A DNA stretch of 64,000 nucleotides from Paenibacillus sp. FSL H7-0331 (GTDB lineage: Bacteria; Bacillota; Bacilli; Paenibacillales; NBRC-103111), in contig NZ_MRTH01000036.1 in assembly GCF_001956045.1 (NCBI RefSeq), positions 1-64,000 on the forward strand, read 5' to 3'. Shown piece by piece: positions 23,252-32,863 of the stretch. The notes below the pieces were generated by a model. The model saw nothing but the letters and a program-made list of their open reading frames with translations, did no database searches and was not told where the DNA came from. Within the stretch, counting starts at the first letter, position 1, and every line of letters starts with the position of its first letter. The position numbers and the translations under genes were made by a program.

Positions 23252-24174
23252 ATACTATACTCCCCTTTATACAAATCGTATGGTGTCTCTTGATATACAT
23301 AATAGTTCAACCAGTTGGAAAATAACAAATTGGCATGTGCCCTCCACGAAACGAGCGGTTCCTTGGTCGGATCATCATTGGGATAGTAGTTTTTAGGAAC
23401 AGCCACTTCCATGCCTTTATTAATATCACGGTCATATTCATACTTCAGCGTACACGCATCATATTCGGAATGTCCCGTGACGAAGATATGCTTACCGTCC
23501 TGCGTAGCCGCGATGTACACGCCTGCCTCCGGTGATTCGGACAAAATCTCCAAGGCTGCAATCTTCTCGATATCCTCTCTGCGAACCTCCGTATGACGGG
23601 ATTGAGGCACCCAGAACAGCTCATCGAAGCCGCGCAGCAGCTTTACATTTTGCTTGCTCGTTACGTGTGGGAATACCCCGAACATTTTGCTGTCCAATGG
23701 ATATTTGGGAACTCCAAAATGATGGTACAAGCCTGCCTGAGCGGCCCAACAAATATGCAAGGTCGAAGTCACATTTTCCGTGCTCCAATCCATAATTTGC
23801 TTCAGCTCTTCCCAATAATTCACATCTTCAAATTCCAACTGCTCGACAGGCGCTCCGGTAATGATCAAGCCGTCAAATCTTTCTTTGCGAACATCGTTAA
23901 AGGTTTTGTAAAATTGCTCCAGATGCTCAGCGGATGTATTCTTCGAGGTATGCGAACCCGGGTGCAGCAGTACAAATTCCAATTGTACCGGTGTGTTGCC
24001 GATCAGACGCAAAATTTGGGTCTCGGTTGTTTCCTTCGTCGGCATCAAGTTCAAAATAGCGATACGCAGAGGACGAATATCCTGATGAAAGGCTTCGGTC
24101 TCGCTCATCACAAATATATTTTCGTTCAATAAAATTTCTTTGGCTGGCAAGTGATCAGGGATTTTAATAGGCAT
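23248..24174 (-). CDS. metA: Homoserine O-acyltransferase
   Basis: A 308-residue enzyme that acylates homoserine, the first committed step of methionine synthesis. Recognisable blocks are [46 protein letters not shown], and the catalytic Cys in [10 protein letters not shown] with His in TGHSEYD. In Firmicutes this family mostly uses acetyl-CoA. ATG at 24174 follows AAGGAGTG. It is the first gene after an S-box leader and overlaps the gamma-synthase gene by four bases. Confidence 0.95.
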   Translation of the reverse strand: MPIKIPDHLPAKEILLNENIFVMSETEAFHQDIRPLRIAILNLMPTKETTETQILRLIGNTPVQLEFVLLHPGSHTSKNTSAEHLEQFYKTFNDVRKERFDGLIITGAPVEQLEFEDVNYWEELKQIMDWSTENVTSTLHICWAAQAGLYHHFGVPKYPLDSKMFGVFPHVTSKQNVKLLRGFDELFWVPQSRHTEVRREDIEKIAALEILSESPEAGVYIAATQDGKHIFVTGHSEYDACTLKYEYDRDINKGMEVAVPKNYYPNDDPTKEPLVSWRAHANLLFSNWLNYYVYQETPYDLYKGEYSI

Positions 24175-24224
24175 GGTAATTCACTCCTTCTTGGGTAAGT
24201 AATCGTTTTTTTACGCAAAAGGAC

Positions 24225-24262
24225 GCTAAAAAGACCTTTTCGCGCGAACGAGAAAGGCCTTG
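24225..24262 (-). terminator. Terminator of the S-box leader
   Basis: On the minus strand AAGGCCTTT and AAAGGTCTT pair around a short loop, followed by TTTTT. It lies between the S-box aptamer and metA, where the expression platform of a SAM-I riboswitch should be. Confidence 0.8.
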
Positions 24263-24280
24263 TTATCAATAACAATGTCC

Positions 24281-24420
24281 TCTCTCATCTCTCAGAAGCT
24301 ATGTTCGCTTCCGCAAGAATTAGCACCGTGCATTCCACTGTCATACGCTTACGCGATATGCCAACGGTTTGTCGGTTGCCGGGTGTCATCGGGCTAGTCC
24401 CTCCACCTGCTCTTGATAAG
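24281..24420 (-). ncRNA. SAM-I (S-box) riboswitch
   Basis: The minus strand begins CTTATCAAGAG and runs through GGTGGAGGGACTAG, CCCGATGACACCCGGCAACC and GGTGCTAATTCTTGC, ending AGAGATGAGAG. These are the hallmark conserved segments of the S-box aptamer in the right order. It should shut off metA and the following gene when SAM is plentiful. Confidence 0.95.
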
Positions 24421-24446
24421 AAAAGTAATTTTATATTTTTCTTTAT

Positions 24447-24475
24447 ATTATTTACTACAACCTCATTAAAGTCAA
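24447..24475 (-). promoter_or_regulatory. Candidate promoter of the met operon
   Basis: TTGACT (complement of 24470-24475), a 17-base spacer, then AATAAT (complement of 24447-24452), about 30 bases before the S-box aptamer starts. Confidence 0.55.
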
Positions 24476-24539
24476 GAGCGCCGTATAAATTTCATTTTCA
24501 CATTTCATGTAATTGGATAGAAGGAGCACCTCCGCCAGC

Positions 24540-24919
24540 ATTTTGCATACTGTATCAAGGGCTCAAAAAAACATATTAATTTTATCGTTTCCACCTTGCT
24601 GTGCAAGGCATGTAGGTTTATACTAGACAAGTATTCGACACCAATAGCAAAGGGGTGCAACCAACGAATGGACGGAGACCCGACGAGTAGTATCTACGTT
24701 CACAACCAACCGAATAGATCGTTAGGAATGCAGTTGGCTTACGCCGCTGATTCTCATGCGCCCAGCAATACTTTGCCAATACAAGCGTATTTGACGTGGA
24801 CCTAAATCCACTCTATATAAAACCTTGTCTGCCCGGTATAAAGCTGTCCGCATGATGTTAGCGTCGTTTCTTCCGCCTGTATTTCCTCTCAAGTAAATCA
24901 TGTGAAGAGGTGAATCAGA
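24540..24919 (+). other. Long leader upstream of corA
   Basis: About 380 bases without a gene, less AT-rich than usual spacers. It contains several short complementary segments (for example GTTCACAACC and GGTTTATAC-like blocks). It could be a transcribed leader of corA. I compared it by eye with the Mg2+ M-box and yybP-ykoY consensus and found no match, so no class is assigned. Confidence 0.3.
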
Positions 24920-25855
24920 ATGAAAACACGCTTGGTGCAGGACGGCATTTTCACTTTGGTGGAGGATATTACGACAGCCATGGAAGCGCCGGAACACGGG
25001 TTCTACTGGATCGACGCAGATGTCGAGGATTTGGAAATTTTACAACCGCTGTATCACCTTCATGAGCTGGCCGTCGAGGACTGCTTGACGGAAGAGGAAC
25101 AGCGCCCCAAAATTGAGCTGTACGACTCCAATTATTTTATCGTGGTCAACAGCATTCGTTTTGATGATGAAGAAATTTTCCTGCGGGCTTTGAATATTTT
25201 TCTTGGCAAGCATTATATTATAACGGTAACCCGTCAAAAGATTAATGAGCTGCGCGCCCTGAAGCCTGTACTATGGGAAGAAGAGGTTGCCTCTGCGGAC
25301 ACTTTTTTATATCACTTAATAGATCTGGTTGTCGATAATTATACCAATGTAGGCGATCGTATCGAAGCGAAGATCGAGAAGCTTGAAGAAGATATCTTGA
25401 TGCATACAAAGAAATCCCATTTGAATGAGATTATTGGTCTGCGAAGCGAAATCCTGTGGTTGAAAAAGGTGCTCGGCCCACAGCGTGATGTGATCTCAAC
25501 CCTGAATAAAAAAGAACTGAAGCTGATCAGCGATCCGCTCAAAAAATACTTTGGCGATATTTACGAAAATGCCGTCAAAATTTCTGAAACGTTCGACACC
25601 TTTCGCGATCTAATGGGCAACTTACGTGAGGCTTATCAGTCAAGTCTTTCTAACCGAGCAAATGAAATTATGCGTATATTTACTGCGCTGACGACCATAT
25701 TTATGCCATTGACGTTTATTACCGGTATTTACGGAATGAATTTCGAGTATGTCCCAGGTCTTCACTGGGAATATGGCGGGATTGCAGCCGTTATTTTCAT
25801 GTTTATCGTAGGTATGTCCATGTTCGTTTTGTTTCGCAAAAAGGAATGGCTGTGA
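24920..25855 (+). CDS. corA: CorA family Mg2+/Co2+ transporter
   Basis: A 311-residue divalent cation channel. The cytoplasmic N-terminal domain includes HELAVEDCLTEEEQRPKI and NYFIVVNSI, followed by a long helix (~130-240). Two C-terminal membrane helices come next (about 248-268 and 282-302), with the selectivity motif YGMNF between them and a basic C-terminal end (FRKKEWL). ATG at 24920 follows AGGTGA. It would import Mg2+ (possibly Co2+) across the cell membrane. It is a single gene with its own terminator. Confidence 0.95.
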   Translation: MKTRLVQDGIFTLVEDITTAMEAPEHGFYWIDADVEDLEILQPLYHLHELAVEDCLTEEEQRPKIELYDSNYFIVVNSIRFDDEEIFLRALNIFLGKHYIITVTRQKINELRALKPVLWEEEVASADTFLYHLIDLVVDNYTNVGDRIEAKIEKLEEDILMHTKKSHLNEIIGLRSEILWLKKVLGPQRDVISTLNKKELKLISDPLKKYFGDIYENAVKISETFDTFRDLMGNLREAYQSSLSNRANEIMRIFTALTTIFMPLTFITGIYGMNFEYVPGLHWEYGGIAAVIFMFIVGMSMFVLFRKKEWL

Positions 25856-25883
25856 GTTGAATCGACTTGCTGTTCTCAAATTG

Positions 25884-25925
25884 ACTCCTGTGCCTGGAAC
25901 CTTCATTCCAGTGCACAGGAGTTTC
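25884..25925 (+). terminator. Terminator of corA
   Basis: ACTCCTGTGCCTGGAA and TTCCAGTGCACAGGAGT form a long stem with one mismatch and a short loop, followed by TTT. Confidence 0.85.
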
Positions 25926-26028
25926 TCATACATATAAGTAACCGTTTTGGATGATTTGGATTGCACTCGCTTCACATCCTGATTTTAAGGGTAATAGGTG
26001 GGTATACTACTAACAGAGGTGAGCTTCT

Positions 26029-26460
26029 ATGTTCAATAAAATTATCGTGGCATATGACGGTTCGGAAACGGCAAAAATTGCATTAAATAAAGCAATCGAG
26101 ATGAAACGAGTATTTGCGGATTCAGAATTGGAGGTTGTTCACGTATTCCAAGTCTCCAATCTGGTGCTGAATGATGCCGTCATTACCGGTCCTGCCGTTG
26201 TCCAAACAGAATTGTATCAAGCAGCAAATGAACTCGTAGATGAAGCAAAGCTGCTGATCTCGAATCTGGACAAGACCTCCGCTACTTTATTGGATGGAGG
26301 GGCACCGGCAAGAGTCATTCTGGATTACGCGGAAGCTAATCATGCTGACCTTATTATTGTTGGCAGCCGAGGGTTTGGCACCTTTAAAGAAATCCTACTC
26401 GGTAGTGTCAGCTCGGAAATTCTCCATCACGCGAAAATACCGGTGCTGGTTGTTAAGTAA
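26029..26460 (+). CDS. Universal stress protein UspA family
   Basis: A 143-residue protein with the Usp fold: N-terminal KIIVAYDGSETAKIAL, central ADLIIVGSRGFG, then the ATP-binding G-2x-G-9x-G-S type end LLGSVSSEILHHAKIPVLVVK. It is likely an ATP-binding single-domain stress protein. ATG at 26029 follows AGAGGTGAG. A terminator follows the stop. Confidence 0.93.
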   Translation: MFNKIIVAYDGSETAKIALNKAIEMKRVFADSELEVVHVFQVSNLVLNDAVITGPAVVQTELYQAANELVDEAKLLISNLDKTSATLLDGGAPARVILDYAEANHADLIIVGSRGFGTFKEILLGSVSSEILHHAKIPVLVVK

Positions 26461-26499
26461 GCGGGCTCCGATATCGAATAGGTACAAGCTTAAGAAACC

Positions 26500-26531
26500 A
26501 GAGGCCATCTCCATGGAGAAGACCTCTTTTT
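26500..26531 (+). terminator. Terminator of the uspA-like gene
   Basis: AGAGG-CCA-TCTCC pairs with GGAGA-AGA-CCTCT, followed by TTTTT. Confidence 0.75.
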
Positions 26532-26570
26532 GCATGTCAAGTAGAGTTCTGGTTAGTCACACTGTAAGCC

Positions 26571-27584
26571 TTAACCAGCCTCAATCGCTTGCTCCGCATG
26601 TACGCGGCGAAATTTCATACGAAGCACTCTTAGCCACTCATACATCCGGTCTAATTCCTTGCCTTGCAGCGCCTCCGGTACATATACCGCTTGCAGAATA
26701 GGCTTCAAATAACGATCGCCTTTTTGTTCAAAAGCGGTCCATGCCAGTGATTGCTCTTCAGCAGGCACATCATGAAGAATAGCCTCAATATAAGGCTCCA
26801 TATCATAACCCTCCTTGTCCAGCTCCTCAATCCACAGCAGCAAATCGCGTCGCTCGAGCTGGGTCTGCTCCCTTAATGCATCCAAACCATCACCTCGGGT
26901 AATCGCTTCCAATAGCTTGCTGCGGATCTCCTGCTTATTCTCCTGCAGCTTGCGCTTGCGTCCCTTCTCCTGCTCCAGCCAACCGTTGAATTCGGCAGGA
27001 TTCACTTGCTCTTCAACCCAATCTAGCGGGAATGGTGTTGACCGCTCTTGATCCTGGATTATACTGAGCAGCTCGGTCCCATAGGCATTCGATTTATTAA
27101 CGCCCATACCCGGCAGCTGCTTAAGCTCTTCCATTGTGCGCGGCAAATAGACACTGACCATTCGCAGCAGCCTGTTCGTTGCAACCAGAAATGGCGCCTT
27201 GCTTTCTCTGCTGGCTTGCTTGAGCCGCCACTGCCGCAGCTTTTCATACAGCTCCTCATTGGCGTGAATTTCGCTATAATAGGCGAGCAATTGAATTCGT
27301 GCTGTCTTGCGGTCAAGCGCTGTAATTTCCGGCAGCATCGCTACTTCCAGCAACGGCTGAAAACCGTCACACTGCTTGGTGAAAATATTGTGACGAAATG
27401 CTGCCAGCATATCTTCCCAGCTGTGCCCTTCAAACCATGATTCCTGTACCTGACGACCATCAGGTTTCGTTTCCTGCCAGCCTACGTACCAGCTCCCCTG
27501 ACTCTCACCTATCGATACCTGTGCACTTACGCTACGATCCTCCGAAACCCGCTTCTCCAAGCTGTTTAAAAATAATAAGTTCAT
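26571..27584 (-). CDS. HRDC domain protein
   Basis: A 337-residue protein. An N-terminal part of unknown function (~1-110) is followed by an HRDC domain (~115-195: LYEKLRQWRLKQASRES, FLVATNRLLRMVSVYLPRTM, LKQLPGMG). HRDC domains bind nucleic acid in RecQ helicases and RNase D. The C-terminal third is helical and acidic. No helicase or nuclease motif is present, so it is probably a nucleic-acid-binding accessory protein. ATG at 27584 follows AGGAGGGC. Confidence 0.8.
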   Translation of the reverse strand: MNLLFLNSLEKRVSEDRSVSAQVSIGESQGSWYVGWQETKPDGRQVQESWFEGHSWEDMLAAFRHNIFTKQCDGFQPLLEVAMLPEITALDRKTARIQLLAYYSEIHANEELYEKLRQWRLKQASRESKAPFLVATNRLLRMVSVYLPRTMEELKQLPGMGVNKSNAYGTELLSIIQDQERSTPFPLDWVEEQVNPAEFNGWLEQEKGRKRKLQENKQEIRSKLLEAITRGDGLDALREQTQLERRDLLLWIEELDKEGYDMEPYIEAILHDVPAEEQSLAWTAFEQKGDRYLKPILQAVYVPEALQGKELDRMYEWLRVLRMKFRRVHAEQAIEAG

Positions 27585-27618
27585 TTGACAGCCCTCCTAT
27601 ACAAGTTATTTCAAACGC

Positions 27619-27660
27619 AAAAAAAGCACCCTCCTACATGAGATGTAAGAGAGGTGCTTC
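27619..27660 (-). terminator. Terminator of the oligogalacturonide operon
   Basis: On the minus strand GAAGCACCTCTCTTAC pairs with GTAGGAGGGTGCTT, followed by a seven-T run. It lies 97 bases after the stop of the PL22 gene. Confidence 0.85.
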
Positions 27661-27756
27661 CCCTGGCGAATTGAAATTATTACCATACTATCATAAATTG
27701 TCCTGCTGTACAACTGCGGTATCACCACAATCATTTGTCAGACAGTCTTTTGACGT

Positions 27757-28950
27757 CTAGTCTAACTTATGCTCAGGCAGCGTCTCAAATTCAGGAACAT
27801 CAACCATGTACAGATTGCCATAGCCTGACATATCGCTCGTGAAGAGCACATGCTGCCCATCTGGGCTTAATCTCGGATGCACATGCAGACTCTGTGTATG
27901 AAAGCTGCCACGATGCTTGCAAAGAATACGGGGTCCCTGAAAGCCGGAACCATCATGCTTCCATAGCTGCAGCGTATCCTGAAGCTGCTGCCCATGATAA
28001 GCATTTGTTTGTTGTCCATCCCCAACGACGAGGTTCAAGTCATTCGAATGGACATGCATATTTTGAAATGGAAAGCTGTATTCCTCAACATGACTATTAT
28101 CATAGTGGACCGAACCGATAATTTTGCCGTTATGATCCGTCAGCGATCCGGTATAGCCATGATATCCGATATGGATACCATCTTTCATCCAATACTCATG
28201 GCCCACATATTCATTAGGCTTTGTGTCCCTTACCTTCCAATGACGACCGGAGTTCATATCGAACACCCAGATGCGATGATCAATCATATCCCATGGACCT
28301 TCATGGCAAAAGGTAAGCAGGTTCGGCTGTGTGGGCGAGGTATTGATATGACCTAACCACAGCTGATCCTCATACAGCTTCTGGACTACTCCACTTGCAG
28401 TCGAAACCTCCATAATCATACAATGCGGCCTCGCACTGAAGTACGCTTCGAACCCTGTATAACCGTTGGACATATCCATATGGATACGGCCTGACAAATC
28501 CTCGTTGAGACCAAAACACAGCTTATTGCCATCGGAGGTACAGCTCATACTGCCAAACGTATATCCATCCGGAACCGTGTACAGCGTACGCTCCTCCAGC
28601 GTTTGCAAATCAATGGCTACAATCGTCCGGTTATAATAATAATAAGCCTCAGAACGAGCCGGATTGAGAAACGTCCCCTGAATCCGTGAAGCCAAACCAC
28701 GCTGCAGATCGGTCAATTGGGTCATTTCGCCAGTGTGCAGATCCATACTGAACAGATTTGTGACGTTCCCGCGGTCCGATCCAAAGAGCAGCTTGCCTTC
28801 CCCGTAAAAACCGTTATTCGTAAAATAAATATGAAAGCTGTGAGAACGATAATCTGTCAATTGGGTCACGGTTACCCCGGTTAACTGGTCTTGAAAACTG
28901 CGCCGTTCCGAAGGCCATATTGTTCCTTTAGCTCCACTGGTGAGAATCAA
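27757..28950 (-). CDS. Oligogalacturonate lyase (PL22)
   Basis: A 397-residue cytoplasmic protein with a seven-bladed beta-propeller pattern (TQLTDYRSHSFHIYFTNNG, LFGSDRGNVTNLFSMD, FGSMSCTSDGNKLCFG, repeated SPDGQHVLFTSD). The segments GHEYWMKDGIHIGYHGY, MHVHSNDLN and FHTQSLHVHPRLSPD hold the histidines and glutamines that bind manganese in PL22 lyases. It would cleave imported unsaturated oligogalacturonides by beta-elimination. It starts at TTG 28950 behind GGGGGAG, 14 bases after the binding-protein gene, and is the last gene of the transport cluster. Confidence 0.88.
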   Translation of the reverse strand: MILTSGAKGTIWPSERRSFQDQLTGVTVTQLTDYRSHSFHIYFTNNGFYGEGKLLFGSDRGNVTNLFSMDLHTGEMTQLTDLQRGLASRIQGTFLNPARSEAYYYYNRTIVAIDLQTLEERTLYTVPDGYTFGSMSCTSDGNKLCFGLNEDLSGRIHMDMSNGYTGFEAYFSARPHCMIMEVSTASGVVQKLYEDQLWLGHINTSPTQPNLLTFCHEGPWDMIDHRIWVFDMNSGRHWKVRDTKPNEYVGHEYWMKDGIHIGYHGYTGSLTDHNGKIIGSVHYDNSHVEEYSFPFQNMHVHSNDLNLVVGDGQQTNAYHGQQLQDTLQLWKHDGSGFQGPRILCKHRGSFHTQSLHVHPRLSPDGQHVLFTSDMSGYGNLYMVDVPEFETLPEHKLD

Positions 28951-28964
28951 TCGGATCTCCCCCT

Positions 28965-30536
28965 TTATTTTTTAATTACGGTATAAGCTTCATTCATTTC
29001 CTTCGTGTAATCGTCACCGCCGCTTTTTTTCCACAGCTCCATATCGGCTTTAAAGCCAGCTTCATCGACCTTGCCGACAATATACTTGATACGAGCGTCC
29101 TCTACAATCTGGTCCAGCTGAGCTCCCTTCTGGGTGAAGGTGGCCGAAGTCAGCGGTTCTCCAGGGTTGGACACAATGATTTTCTCATTTTCTTTCATCA
29201 CATTGTTTGCCTTAATGCGAAGCGGTGTAGCTGGTGGAAACAAATCAGGCATAATATAAGGAATTTGCAAGGAAATTTGATTCAAGTTTTTGTTATTAAT
29301 ATCGGGAGCCATATTGTCATTAATCGTTAAGAGTGGAGCGAGCTTGCCGTTGTCCATTTTGTAATGCGTGCCTTCAATACCGTAACCGAGCAGAGCCTGC
29401 ATCTCCTTGTCGTTCGACTTATCAAAGAACTGCAGAACCTTCTTCAGCTCAGCCTCTGTCTTGACAGCAGATTTGGATATGAGGAATACTCCTGCGTAAC
29501 CGGTCGTCGGTTGATTGTGAAGCCCTGTCGGACCGCTCACAGCGCCAATGACATCTATCGCTCCCTTGGGATCAACCGTCTTCAGCTTCTCGTCGATTTG
29601 ATAGGATCGGTCCGCCACATCAACAGCAACTCCGGCTTTTCCATTCACTATCGGATCATTCCACTTGGCAGAATCATATACGGCAAAATCCTGATTGATC
29701 AGCTTTTCATCATACAGTTTTTTGTAAAATTTAAGTGCATCCATGTACTCGGTAGTCAGATGGGCAGGAACCAGCTTACCGTCCTTCACACCCCACTTAT
29801 TAGGCGCCCCAAACCAGGTCTGCATAATATCCCATGGACCAGAATATTTGGTCACTACCATGCCGTAGGTGTCATCCTTGCCATTTTTGTCCGGGTCCTT
29901 GGTAGTAAAAGCCTTCAGCATATTGTAAAAGTCATCAATCGTCTTGGGTTCGGCCATTCCCAGATTATCCAGCCAGTCCTTACGGTAAGATATACCCATG
30001 CGCCCAATAGGACGGGTCGTATACAGACCATAATACTTGCCATTTACCGAGGTGTTGTTCAAAATCGTCGGGTTGGCCTTGCTCAGATTCGGATAATCCT
30101 TCAGATACGGACCCACTTCCCAGAAGGCGCCACCTTTAATTGCATTAGCAACCGAGGGCAGCTTCACATTCACCACAAAGATAGCGGCAGGCATGGAGCC
30201 GGATGCCAACGTAATGTTCATCTTATCCAGGTAGGAGGCATCAGGTACAAACTGCAGATCCAGCTTGGTGTTCGTATATTCCTCTACCTGCTTCCACACT
30301 TTGCTTTCCGCAGAAGCATTATCATTCGAATAGCTTTTCAGCATGATGCTGAGCTTGAATGGCGGCTCTGCTGTCTTGGGGGCGTCACCCGGCTTGGCAG
30401 TTGATGCCGCTGGGGTAGCAGGAGCACTGGCCGGAGGTGCGGCGGGAGAGCTGCTGCAGCCTGCGATAACACTTACGGTTACAGCCATACTGGTCAAAGC
30501 AAACAATGAACGTTTTGGTTGTTGAACCCATTTCAT
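28965..30536 (-). CDS. Extracellular sugar-binding lipoprotein of ABC transporter
   Basis: A 523-residue lipoprotein of the large LplA-type family 1 solute-binding proteins. The signal peptide ends in VIAGC (Cys27), after which a Ser/Ala/Pro linker leads to the two-lobe binding domain (SIMLKSYSNDNASAES, YRKDWLDNLGMAEPKTIDDF, PDKNGKDDTYGMVV). With the two adjacent permeases and the oligogalacturonate lyase, the likely ligand is a pectin-derived oligosaccharide. ATG at 30536 follows AAAGGGAGG. No ATPase gene is nearby; a shared MsmX-type ATPase elsewhere would be expected. Confidence 0.92.
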   Translation of the reverse strand: MKWVQQPKRSLFALTSMAVTVSVIAGCSSSPAAPPASAPATPAASTAKPGDAPKTAEPPFKLSIMLKSYSNDNASAESKVWKQVEEYTNTKLDLQFVPDASYLDKMNITLASGSMPAAIFVVNVKLPSVANAIKGGAFWEVGPYLKDYPNLSKANPTILNNTSVNGKYYGLYTTRPIGRMGISYRKDWLDNLGMAEPKTIDDFYNMLKAFTTKDPDKNGKDDTYGMVVTKYSGPWDIMQTWFGAPNKWGVKDGKLVPAHLTTEYMDALKFYKKLYDEKLINQDFAVYDSAKWNDPIVNGKAGVAVDVADRSYQIDEKLKTVDPKGAIDVIGAVSGPTGLHNQPTTGYAGVFLISKSAVKTEAELKKVLQFFDKSNDKEMQALLGYGIEGTHYKMDNGKLAPLLTINDNMAPDINNKNLNQISLQIPYIMPDLFPPATPLRIKANNVMKENEKIIVSNPGEPLTSATFTQKGAQLDQIVEDARIKYIVGKVDEAGFKADMELWKKSGGDDYTKEMNEAYTVIKK

Positions 30537-30606
30537 ACGATATTTCCTCCCTTTTGGATCGAACTGGAATTACATGCTGAGCTATGAGGATCATCTACCC
30601 GAAGCT

Positions 30607-31482
30607 CTACCCTTTGACAGCGCCCAACAGGACACCCTTGGCAAAATGCTTCTGAATAAACGGATAAACCAGTAAAATAGGTAACGTACCGACAACGACG
30701 ACGGCCATCTTGATCGATTGATCAGGTGGCTTCACATAAGTCAGATCCATAGTCGACATATCAAGTGAGCCTGAAGCCAGCAAAATCATCTGTCGGAGCA
30801 GAACCTGCATCGGCCACATCTTCGAATCACTTAAGTACAGCAGCGCATTGAAAAAATCGTTCCAGTGACTCACTGCATAAAACAGGCCAAACGTAGCAAT
30901 AACCGGCTTCGATAAAGGCAGCACAACCCGCCATAACACACCTAAATCGTTGCAGCCGTCCATCCGTGCGGATTCGATCAGCTCATTCGGGATTTCCTGA
31001 AAAAAAGACTTGATGACGATCAGATTAAATGCGTTGATCGCTACAGGAAGCATCACGGCCCAGTAGGAGTTGAGCAGCCCCATGTTTTTTACGACCAAAT
31101 AAGTCGGAATCATCCCGCCGCTGAATACCATCGAGAAAATAATCATATTCATCATCACATTTCGACCCAGCATGTTCCTGCGCGATAAACCGTAGGCGAA
31201 GGTAAAGGTGAAGAACAAATTAACGAGAGTACCCGCTACCGTAATAAATACGGATACCAATAAACTGCGCGGCAAGGTATGATCCTTGAACACGTACTCA
31301 TAAGCATTAAACGTGATGTTCTGCGGAATCAGAAAAAACGACCGACTGCCGATTTCGATTTCCGATGCAAATGAGCCTGCCACAATATACATAATGGGCA
31401 GCATCATGCAGAGCGCCACCAATGCCAGAAACGAATAGTTGGCGATATCGAACCATTTGCCGCCCAAGCTGCTATGCCGCAT
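30607..31482 (-). CDS. Carbohydrate ABC transporter permease (LplC/YtcP-like)
   Basis: A 291-residue permease with six predicted membrane segments, beginning FLALVALCMMLPIMYIVAGS, and the EAA-type cytoplasmic loop PNELIESARMDGCNDLGVLW that contacts the ATPase. It ends with the usual FIQKHFAKGVLLGAVKG of this family. ATG at 31482 follows AAGGAGG, which itself directly follows a dispersed hairpin repeat. It pairs with the 31694-32665 permease. Confidence 0.93.
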   Translation of the reverse strand: MRHSSLGGKWFDIANYSFLALVALCMMLPIMYIVAGSFASEIEIGSRSFFLIPQNITFNAYEYVFKDHTLPRSLLVSVFITVAGTLVNLFFTFTFAYGLSRRNMLGRNVMMNMIIFSMVFSGGMIPTYLVVKNMGLLNSYWAVMLPVAINAFNLIVIKSFFQEIPNELIESARMDGCNDLGVLWRVVLPLSKPVIATFGLFYAVSHWNDFFNALLYLSDSKMWPMQVLLRQMILLASGSLDMSTMDLTYVKPPDQSIKMAVVVVGTLPILLVYPFIQKHFAKGVLLGAVKG

Positions 31483-31693
31483 AGTTGCAACCTCCTTAGC
31501 GTTTTCTTAGAAAACTACTCCATTAAAAGTTTGGTGAATAAAGAGCGGAGTGGCCAAATGATCCTGGAGAAGCGTTAGCGTTCGCCTTTGTTTCCGGATT
31601 TTCGCCGCTAAATGTCTTATAAATTCATAAAATAGGGAAACAACAGCAATCGTAGGAACACTCTGGTCGTGCAGCGAACCTAATCATTACTCC
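31483..31693 (-). repeat. Dispersed repeat DNA between the two permease genes
   Basis: A 211-bp gap, unusually long inside an operon. It contains a palindrome, GTTTTCTTAGAAAAC (31501-31515), placed directly before the ribosome site of the downstream permease and related to repeats at 38316-38427 and 62242-62273. A second structured block (about 31560-31620, with GAAGCGTTAGCGTTCGCCTT) also looks repeat-like. No terminator with a T run is evident. Confidence 0.5.
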
Positions 31694-32665
31694 TCAAAAT
31701 ATCCCTGAATGACCAGAACGCTTAGCCAAATAGTTGGACGTGAAGACCAAAATAATACCAATAATAGCTTTAAACAATCCAACCGCCGTACTGTAGCTGA
31801 ACGCTCCCTGCGTTATCCCGAGCGTGTACACATAAGTATCGAATACCTCAGCCACAGGCCGATTCAGTGCGTTGCTCATCAGCAGCACCTGCTCAAAGCC
31901 CCGATCGAGGAAATTGCCCATACGTAGAATCAGCAGCACAATGATCGTCCCACGAATGGCTGGCAGCGTAATATGCCATACCTGACGAAAGCGATTAGCC
32001 CCATCCACAATAGCGGCTTCATACTGCTCCTGATCAACCCCCGCCAATGCCGCGAGAAAAATAATCGTTCCCCATCCGACTTCCTTCCACAGGTTCTGTG
32101 TAATAATGAGCGGTCGGAACCAGTTCTCACTGGTCAGAAAATCAATTCTGTACCCTGTAAGGCTGAACACCATTTCATTGACAGCACCACCCTCTGTCGT
32201 GAGCAGCAAATAGGAAATACTGGCCAAAATAACCATCGAAATAAAATGCGGTACATAAATAATCGTTTGAATGAACCTTTTATACAAAGAGATCCGAACC
32301 TCATTTAACAATAATGATAATAAAATGGGTGCCGGAAAAAAGAAAACAAGATCGTATAACCCCAGCAGCAGCGTATTCCTCACCAGCTTGAAAAAAATCG
32401 GGTCCTGAAAAAACTGCTGGAAATTAGCGAAGCCGACCCATTCACTATCAAAGAAACCAATGAAAGGCTGATAGTTTTTGAAGGCAAGCAGCACGCCCCA
32501 CATCGGAACGTATTTGAAAATAAAAAAGTACAGTAGTCCCGGCACACAAAGCAGGAGCAAATATTTATCTCTGCTGAGCTTTGCCAACAGCGGACTTTTT
32601 GAAGGAACCTTCACCGCAGCTTGTCCTTGGGCTGCAAGCGAATCGGACCGGGTTGCTTTGGCCAT
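31694..32665 (-). CDS. Carbohydrate ABC transporter permease (LplB-like)
   Basis: A 323-residue permease with about six membrane helices, starting with LLLLCVPGLLYFFIFKYVPM. The EAA loop is DQEQYEAAIVDGANRFRQVW, and the C terminus is FTSNYLAKRSGHSGIF. The start at 32665 (MAKATRSD) is chosen because AAAGGAGT lies just upstream; the longer frame to 32725 has no site. It forms the membrane channel with the other permease. It is the first transport gene downstream of the AraC-type regulator, from which it is separated by a terminator. Confidence 0.93.
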   Translation of the reverse strand: MAKATRSDSLAAQGQAAVKVPSKSPLLAKLSRDKYLLLLCVPGLLYFFIFKYVPMWGVLLAFKNYQPFIGFFDSEWVGFANFQQFFQDPIFFKLVRNTLLLGLYDLVFFFPAPILLSLLLNEVRISLYKRFIQTIIYVPHFISMVILASISYLLLTTEGGAVNEMVFSLTGYRIDFLTSENWFRPLIITQNLWKEVGWGTIIFLAALAGVDQEQYEAAIVDGANRFRQVWHITLPAIRGTIIVLLILRMGNFLDRGFEQVLLMSNALNRPVAEVFDTYVYTLGITQGAFSYSTAVGLFKAIIGIILVFTSNYLAKRSGHSGIF

Positions 32666-32863
32666 GTGTTTACTCCTTTCAATCGCTATACCACTTAGCT
32701 TAGTCGCAGCATAATTTTCCAACAATCAGATTTTTTTGAAATAGCCTCAATGAAGGTCAGGACATTTTTTCCATTTTTAGATTTTTTAGTTCACTGGGAG
32801 TTGGACAGCTTCGAAGTCCTTGCACTTTTCTTATTTTTTAAGACTTTTTTGCAGAGATACGCC

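Noticed and set aside
24700..24900. M-box (Mg2+) riboswitch before corA
   Set aside because: The region contains CGTTAGG but none of the following conserved M-box blocks in order.
29364..30404. 346-codon plus-strand frame opposite the sugar-binding protein
   Set aside because: Long, but it is antisense to a clear lipoprotein gene, with no ribosome site and no recognisable domains.
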